Source: Paractinoplanes abujensis (GTDB taxonomy: Bacteria; Actinomycetota; Actinomycetes; Mycobacteriales; Micromonosporaceae). From it: a stretch of 64,000 nucleotides of DNA. Location of the stretch: NCBI RefSeq assembly GCF_014204895.1, contig NZ_JACHMF010000001.1, positions 8,370,001 through 8,434,000 of the forward strand, in the 5' to 3' direction. The notes beneath the pieces were generated by a model. It was not told where the DNA came from. It did no database searches and saw only the letters and a program-made list of their open reading frames with translations. Made by a program: the position numbers and the translations under genes. This document shows, piece by piece, positions 59,708 to 64,000 of this stretch. Position 1 is the stretch's first letter, and the number at the start of each line of letters is the position of its first letter.

Positions 59708-60712
59708 ATGACTGAACCGATGAAGGCTGTCGTGCTCGCCCGTTTCGGCGGGACCGACGCTTTCGAGCTCCGCGACGTCCCCGTACCGCACGTCGGACCC
59801 CGCCAGGTGCGGGTGCGCGTCCACGCGACCGCCCTCAACCCGCTCGACTACCAGATCCGGCGCGGCGACTACACGGCTCATGTGCCGCTTCCGGCGATCA
59901 TCGGGCACGACATCTCCGGCGTGGTCGAGGCAACCGGAACCGACGTGACCGAGTTCCGCGCCGGCGACGCGGTGTACTACACGCCCCGGATCTTCGGTGG
60001 CCCCGGCTCGTACGCCGAGCAGCACGTCGCCGACGTGGAGCTGGTCGGCCGTAAGCCCGGGAACCTCAGTCACCTGGAGGCGGCGAGCCTGACCCTCGCC
60101 GGCGGAACGGTGTGGGAGTCCCTGGTGACGCGGGCGCAGCTCACAGTGGGGGAGACGATCCTCGTCCACGGCGGCGCGGGCGGTGTCGGCACCATCGCGA
60201 TCCAGGTCGCGAAGGCGATGGGCGCACGAGTGATCACCACCGCGAAAGCCGGCGACCATGAGTTCGTACGGTCCCTCGGCGCCGACACGGCGATCGACTA
60301 CGCGACGGACTACGTCGAAGCTGTGGCCGAGGCGACGCGAGGCCGCGGAGTCGACGTCGTCTTCGACACGATCGGCGGCGACACGCTCACCCGGAGCCCG
60401 CTGACGCTCGCCGACGCCGGACGCGTCGTCAGCATCGTCGACATCGCGCGGCCGCAGAACCTCATCGACGCGTGGGACAAGAACGCCGCCTACCACTTCG
60501 TCTTCACCCGCCAGAACCGGGGAAAGCTGGACGCGCTCACCACGCTGGTCGAGCGTGGACTCGTCAAGCCGGTCATCGGCGCGACGCTGCCGCTGGCTCG
60601 CATGGGTGAGGCGCACGAGCTTCTGGAGAACCGGCGGTCGTACGCGATGCACGGCAAGGTCGCGATCGATGTGGCCGGCGACACTGTGGACCTGCCCCCG
60701 CGTCTCCCGTAA
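59708..60712 (+). CDS. NADP-dependent MDR oxidoreductase (quinone reductase type)
   Basis: The 334-residue medium-chain reductase lacks the zinc-binding cysteines and resembles quinone oxidoreductases. N-terminal GroES-like fold with [18 protein letters not shown] and [12 protein letters not shown]; Rossmann motif [20 protein letters not shown] near residue 155; nearby [20 protein letters not shown]. It should reduce enones or quinones with NADPH. ATG 59708 is preferred over a longer in-frame start. It is preceded by a 30-bp element that is also upstream of the convergent GlxA-type regulator gene. Confidence 0.9.
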   Translation: MTEPMKAVVLARFGGTDAFELRDVPVPHVGPRQVRVRVHATALNPLDYQIRRGDYTAHVPLPAIIGHDISGVVEATGTDVTEFRAGDAVYYTPRIFGGPGSYAEQHVADVELVGRKPGNLSHLEAASLTLAGGTVWESLVTRAQLTVGETILVHGGAGGVGTIAIQVAKAMGARVITTAKAGDHEFVRSLGADTAIDYATDYVEAVAEATRGRGVDVVFDTIGGDTLTRSPLTLADAGRVVSIVDIARPQNLIDAWDKNAAYHFVFTRQNRGKLDALTTLVERGLVKPVIGATLPLARMGEAHELLENRRSYAMHGKVAIDVAGDTVDLPPRLP

Positions 60713-60720
60713 TCGGCTGT

Positions 60721-61668
60721 TCAGCCCCGCCCGGCGAAGGTGGCGCGGTACTCCGAAGGCGACACATCCAGGAGCCGCCGGAAATGCAGCCGGAGGTTGG
60801 CCGCGGTGCCCAGGCCGACCTGCGCCGCGATGCCGTCGACCGACAGTTTCGTGCTCTCCAGGAGCTCGCGGGCGGTGTCGACCCGCGCCCGGTGGATCCA
60901 CTGCAGCGGGGTGCTGCCGGTCTCCTCGGTGAACCGGCGCATGAAGGTGCGAGGCGACATCCGCGCGTGAGCGGCGAGCCCGGCCACGGTGAGCTGCTGG
61001 TCGAGCCGCTTCAAGGCCCATTCGCGGGTCGCCGCGAGGGTTTCGCCCCGGGTGGCCGAGGTGGTCTTCGGCAGATATTGGGCCTGACCTCCGGCCCGGT
61101 AGGGCGCGGTGACGAGTCCACGGGCGATCTCGTTGGCCGCGCCCACGCCGAGGTCGCGCCGGACGATGTGCAGACACAGGTCGAGCCCGGCAGCGGCCCC
61201 GGCCGAGGTGAGGATGTCCCCCTCGTCGACGAAGAGCACGTTCGGTTCGACCGTGACCTGCGGGTGTCGCTCCGCCAGCTTCTCGGCCGCGTCCCAGTGG
61301 GTCGTCGCCCGCAGGCCGTCGAGCAGGCCCGCCTCCGCGACAGCGAACGCGCCGTAACAGATCGACGCGATGCGCGCCCCACGAGAGGCGGCCTTCCGGA
61401 GCGCTTCGCCCACCCCCACGGGGATCGGCCGCCCCGCCGGCGCGTATCCCGGCACGACGATCGTGTCCGCGTCGGCCAGCGCCTCCAGGCCCCGGGAGAC
61501 CGTGTAGCCGAAGTCGCCGTGCGCCGGCACCGTCCCGGCGGTGACCCCGCAGGTCGACACCTCGTAAGGGAAGCCCGACTCCGGATGGAACACCTCCGCC
61601 GGGATCCCGACGTCGAGCGGCAGCGCCCCGTCGAGCACGAGCACCACCACCTGATGCGGTCGCTGCAT
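60721..61668 (-). CDS. GlxA-type AraC family regulator
   Basis: This 315-residue regulator has the DJ-1/PfpI-like domain (VVVLVLDGALPLDVGIPAEV, elbow ASICYGAFAVAEAGLLDGLR) and a C-terminal AraC HTH pair (LAAHARMSPRTFMRRFTEET, LSVDGIAAQVGLGTAANLRL). It is similar in plan to the regulator at 47919 but clearly distinct. A 30-bp element about 32 bp upstream of its start matches one upstream of the MDR gene, which suggests autoregulation and control of that reductase. The two genes are convergent, with 8 nt between stops. Confidence 0.92.
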   Translation of the reverse strand: MQRPHQVVVLVLDGALPLDVGIPAEVFHPESGFPYEVSTCGVTAGTVPAHGDFGYTVSRGLEALADADTIVVPGYAPAGRPIPVGVGEALRKAASRGARIASICYGAFAVAEAGLLDGLRATTHWDAAEKLAERHPQVTVEPNVLFVDEGDILTSAGAAAGLDLCLHIVRRDLGVGAANEIARGLVTAPYRAGGQAQYLPKTTSATRGETLAATREWALKRLDQQLTVAGLAAHARMSPRTFMRRFTEETGSTPLQWIHRARVDTARELLESTKLSVDGIAAQVGLGTAANLRLHFRRLLDVSPSEYRATFAGRG

Positions 61669-61699
61669 CCCGGCCCCGATCCCGCCGGCACGCGCCGGC

Positions 61700-61729
61700 C
61701 GCGTGTCAGGATACTCGCGGGTGTTATCT
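61700..61729 (+). promoter_or_regulatory. 30-bp element upstream of GlxA-type regulator, copy 2
   Basis: CGCGTGTCAGGATACTCGCG plus ten bases (GGTGTTATCT) shares 21 of 30 positions with the element at 59633-59662. It lies between the regulator (start 61668) and the MetE-like gene, so it may also act on the latter's end. Binding by the regulator is inference. Confidence 0.55.
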
Positions 61730-61742
61730 ATTACCGTCGGCT

Positions 61743-62780
61743 TCAGTCCCGGACCAGGGTCGCGATGCGTTCCATGGCCGCGGCGGCGCCGTCCCGGTCA
61801 CGACGGCCGAGACCGCAACTCGTCGACACGTCGACCGGCGCGCCGACCGCCTCCTCGAGATGGCCGCGGATCTGCAACTGGGTGTGCAAATCCTGGCGTT
61901 CGTGCGCGTACCCGGCGATCAGCCGGGCGCCCCGCAACCGCAGATCCCGCAGGGGCCGGTAGAACGCCGGATCCACCACGGGCGGGTCCGCCGCGGCGGC
62001 CAGCGGAACATGTACGTACTGCAACGGTCGCGAGCCCGGCCAGCGCTGGGTGAGCGCATTGGCCAAGTGGACCAGCGGCCCGGCATCGGTCATCCGCCCG
62101 AGGGCTCGATGATGAAGATCCCCCAGGCACAGGTGTACGCCGAAACGGGCACCGGCCGGAGCGCCGAGCGCGAGCGCCGAGACCCGGGCGGCCAGGAAAC
62201 CGGCCAGCGCCCTGCGCGCCGGCTTCGGCGCCCGGGCGGTCAGCACCAGCTCCGCCGGGATCTCCACCTGGAACAGCACGTCGTCGCCGGTCAGCGCGGA
62301 CACCTCGTGCATGGCGGCCGACAACGCCTCGGCGAACGGCTTCTCGTACCGCAGCACGCCGGCCGGCCCGAACGTGAACAGCGCCAGATCCAGCGCGCCG
62401 GGAATGCCGACCTGGAAACGCGGGAACGGCTCGCCGGTCGCTTCCCGCGCGGCCCGATAGGCCGGCAGCGCGTCCTTGGCCGCGGCCGCGATACCCAAGT
62501 CCAGCATCGCGCCGTAGAGTCGCTCGCCGCGCCGCACCCGGTAGCGCGGCACCGTGTCGTACCCGGAGAGATCCCCGTCCCGGACTGTCTCCAGCGCGGG
62601 GTGACGGCGGAACCCGTCGAGCAGGTTCATGATCCACTGACCGCGCTCCCCGGTCTCGCCGTCCGGCAGACAGTCCAGGTGCGGCCCCAGGTGATCGAGT
62701 GCGAACCGCATCGCGTCGGCCGCATCGGTCGCGGGCAGACTGCCTATCAGGTGAGCGCGGCGAACGGGATGCAAAGCCAT
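61743..62780 (-). CDS. MetE-like (cobalamin-independent methionine synthase fold) protein
   Basis: The 345-residue protein looks like a stand-alone MetE/UROD-superfamily barrel. Near the start is AHLIGSLPATDAADAMRFAL then DCLPDGETGERGQWI; near the end VSTSCGLGRRDRDGAAAAME, with a Cys in the position of a zinc ligand of MetE-type enzymes, and FGVHLCLGDLHH in the middle. It is about half the length of true MetE, so the second half-barrel is missing. A methyl-transfer or lyase role is likely but unproven. ATG 62780 is preferred over 62822. Confidence 0.6.
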   Translation of the reverse strand: MALHPVRRAHLIGSLPATDAADAMRFALDHLGPHLDCLPDGETGERGQWIMNLLDGFRRHPALETVRDGDLSGYDTVPRYRVRRGERLYGAMLDLGIAAAAKDALPAYRAAREATGEPFPRFQVGIPGALDLALFTFGPAGVLRYEKPFAEALSAAMHEVSALTGDDVLFQVEIPAELVLTARAPKPARRALAGFLAARVSALALGAPAGARFGVHLCLGDLHHRALGRMTDAGPLVHLANALTQRWPGSRPLQYVHVPLAAAADPPVVDPAFYRPLRDLRLRGARLIAGYAHERQDLHTQLQIRGHLEEAVGAPVDVSTSCGLGRRDRDGAAAAMERIATLVRD

Positions 62781-62846
62781 ACCCCCAGCTTGTACACGGG
62801 CGGACGAGAACCGCATCGGCAATGAACACCTAGCTTGACCGGCCGG

Positions 62847-63179
62847 TCAGAAGGTGTCGATCCGGGTGAGCGTCGCGACCTCGCCGCCGGCGGTGGCCAC
62901 CGCCACCAGGCCGCCCTCCTGCCCGGTCAGCCCTCTGGTGAGAGTGCGCGGCCGGTTCCCGTACGACGGAAGGCCGCACCCGCCCCGTGTGCTGTGCCGC
63001 CTCGGCCGCCTCCCGCAGCTCCGGCCGCTGGCTGAGCGCCCCTCCGGTCTCCGCCTCCAGCAGCAGGTCGAGCAACTCATGGCGGTCGGCCGTCACGTCG
63101 AGCGCCCGCCCATGCCGCCCTCACCGAGACGACCGAGCAGCTCGTCATTCCCGAGCCGGCGCGGATCGTTCGGCATCAT
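62847..63179 (-). pseudogene. decayed Ser/Thr kinase-like gene
   Basis: Reading the minus strand from 63179, MMPNDPRRLGNDELLGRLGE followed by GGMGGRST looks like the N-terminus and Gly-rich loop of an actinobacterial Ser/Thr kinase, but a TGA follows at once (63095-63093). Next, another frame with strong G/C third positions reads TADRHELLDLLLEAETGGAL. A third frame ends AVATAGGEVATLTRIDTF at TGA 62847. Three coding-like pieces in three frames indicate a gene broken by frameshifts and deletion. The family of the last piece is not recognised. Confidence 0.5.
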
Positions 63180-63376
63180 CGGATGAGTCACACGCGGGAG
63201 GGCAGCGGCTGGCCCTCCCGCCCCGGGGTCCCGTGCTCGCTTGTGGACCGTCGGCCCGCCGCGTCATGGAACACGTGGTGGAACCCGACGACCGATCCCC
63301 GGCGGCGGCCACTCGTCCGGGCCCGGCAGATCCTCCGGGGGCAGCTCCACCGACGGCTGACCACCGCCCGCGGGAC
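63180..63376. other. gap with no recognised feature
   Basis: This gap holds no gene, RNA or clear hairpin that I can support. Plus- and minus-strand frames through it are Pro/Arg-rich shadows. It may be further remains of the decayed gene on its right. Confidence 0.4.
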
Positions 63377-64000
63377 CTAGCGGGCCAGGCGTTCCAGAAG
63401 TTCGCCGAGCAGGGTGTGCTCGCCGGGGGTGAGGCCGGCCGGGTCGTTGTCGACCAGCGCGCGCAACGTCAGGGCGGCGCCGGCCCGGGTCGTGGGGGTG
63501 TCGGCGGAGGGGGTGTGCAGGACTCCGGCCAGCGCGGCCTCGCGGACGCGTTCGGACAGCTCGAAGTCCGGCTCCGGCTGACTGATCAGGGTGAGCGTGA
63601 CGCCGATGTTCGCGGCGAACAGTTGTTCGGCCGCGTCGCCCGCCGGCACCTTGAGCAGGCCCTGGGTGGCTGCGGCGGTGAACCGCTCACGCAACGCGGC
63701 GTGCGCGGGAGCGGTGACGGCGCAGGGCTTTCCCCGCTCGGCCCGGCCGTACAGCAGCCCGTAGAACGACGGGTGCTCCAGCCCGAACCGCACGTGCCTG
63801 TCCCAGCCTTCGCGTAGGTCGTGCAGCGGGTCGTCGGAGCTTTCGACCGCCGTGTACTGGGTGAAGCCGTGGTTCGCCACGGCGTCGATCAGGCCCTGCT
63901 TGCTGCCGAAGTGGTGGTACAGCGTCGGGGCCTGCACCCCGGCGCGTTCGCACACCGCCCGCGTGGAGACGGTGGCGCCACTTTCCAGCAACTCCGCCGC
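63377..64000 (-). CDS. TetR family regulator, 5' end beyond window
   Basis: About 207 residues are visible and the N-terminus is cut by the window edge. The HTH reads STRAVCERAGVQAPTLYHHF then GSKQGLIDAVANHGF, a typical TetR recognition helix. The C-terminal part (FYGLLYGRAERGKPCAVTAP and later) resembles the TetR_C_33-like group. Residues before LESGATVS belong to the first HTH helix and lie outside. It is divergent from nothing visible in the window. The target is unknown. Confidence 0.9.
   Translation of the reverse strand, partial: AAELLESGATVSTRAVCERAGVQAPTLYHHFGSKQGLIDAVANHGFTQYTAVESSDDPLHDLREGWDRHVRFGLEHPSFYGLLYGRAERGKPCAVTAPAHAALRERFTAAATQGLLKVPAGDAAEQLFAANIGVTLTLISQPEPDFELSERVREAALAGVLHTPSADTPTTRAGAALTLRALVDNDPAGLTPGEHTLLGELLERLAR

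Overview
The window is chromosomal DNA from a high-GC actinomycete. Codons end almost always in G or C, there is an Lsr2 nucleoid protein, a LigD-type primase-polymerase, an F420/LLM-family oxidoreductase, aerobic cobalamin genes and many apparently leaderless genes. The very frequent CGTACGG word and the gene content suggest Micromonosporaceae, possibly Actinoplanes-like. That assignment is inference; there is no 16S gene here. I see no prophage, CRISPR array or classical biosynthetic cluster.

Region by region. 1-6.2 kb: Lsr2, an SDR, a small acidic protein, an MFS exporter with its TetR regulator behind a perfect inverted-repeat operator, then a coupled alcohol dehydrogenase/GMC oxidoreductase pair. 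6.2-11.9 kb: two acyl-CoA synthetases around a GT39-like membrane mannosyltransferase, and an intradiol-dioxygenase-like protein that lacks iron ligands. 12.0-13.0 kb: a lower-GC two-gene cassette of an XRE regulator and an unknown membrane protein. 13.1-16.1 kb: a TRAP-TAXI uptake system ending in a strong hairpin. 16.2-18.3 kb: a DUF6745-like gene, a strong terminator, a Trp-containing mini-ORF ahead of tRNA-Trp, a VOC protein, a CAT-anticodon tRNA and an internally deleted IS256-type transposase. 18.4-20.3 kb: an overlapping ArsR/SRPBCC/DUF6069-like/ArsR operon in which the third gene is frameshifted. 20.3-28.3 kb: TetR with a divergent hydrolase, an SDR, a PoxB-like ThDP enzyme, a desaturase, a two-component system and an LLM oxidoreductase.

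28.5-30.5 kb: an ABC substrate-binding protein and permease without an ATPase. 30.5-41.6 kb: a hypothetical protein, an Abhydrolase_9 membrane hydrolase, an amylosucrase-family GH13 enzyme, a diguanylate cyclase, an acyl-CoA dehydrogenase, a lone LigD polymerase domain, an ABM-membrane fusion, a secreted BNR-repeat protein and an OsmC protein. 41.6-42.3 kb: a non-coding island with two perfect DnaA boxes and four tandem 50-bp repeats. 42.3-50.9 kb: a penicillin-acylase-like hydrolase, a DUF1905/YdeI protein, a hypothetical protein, a secreted tripeptidyl aminopeptidase, a 40-aa membrane peptide, a GlxA-type regulator, glucose-6-phosphate dehydrogenase and a VOC protein.

51.0-53.6 kb: the overlapping cobalamin genes cobL-cobM-cobK. 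53.8-56.7 kb: a flavinylation operon of membrane flavin reductase, FMN-binding carrier and ApbE, which predicts an extracytoplasmic electron relay. 56.9-59.6 kb: two exported alpha/beta hydrolases, one with an EF-hand insertion and one behind a leaderless 18-codon upstream ORF. 59.7-62.8 kb: an MDR oxidoreductase and a GlxA regulator that share a 30-bp upstream element, then a MetE-like protein. 62.8-64 kb: a decayed kinase-like gene and a TetR gene cut by the window edge.

Most genes are single or in pairs. Cross-window patterns are leaderless starts (TANNNT followed by six or seven bases and the start codon, at least 15 cases), convergent genes that overlap at their stop codons, and over-use of GTACGG.
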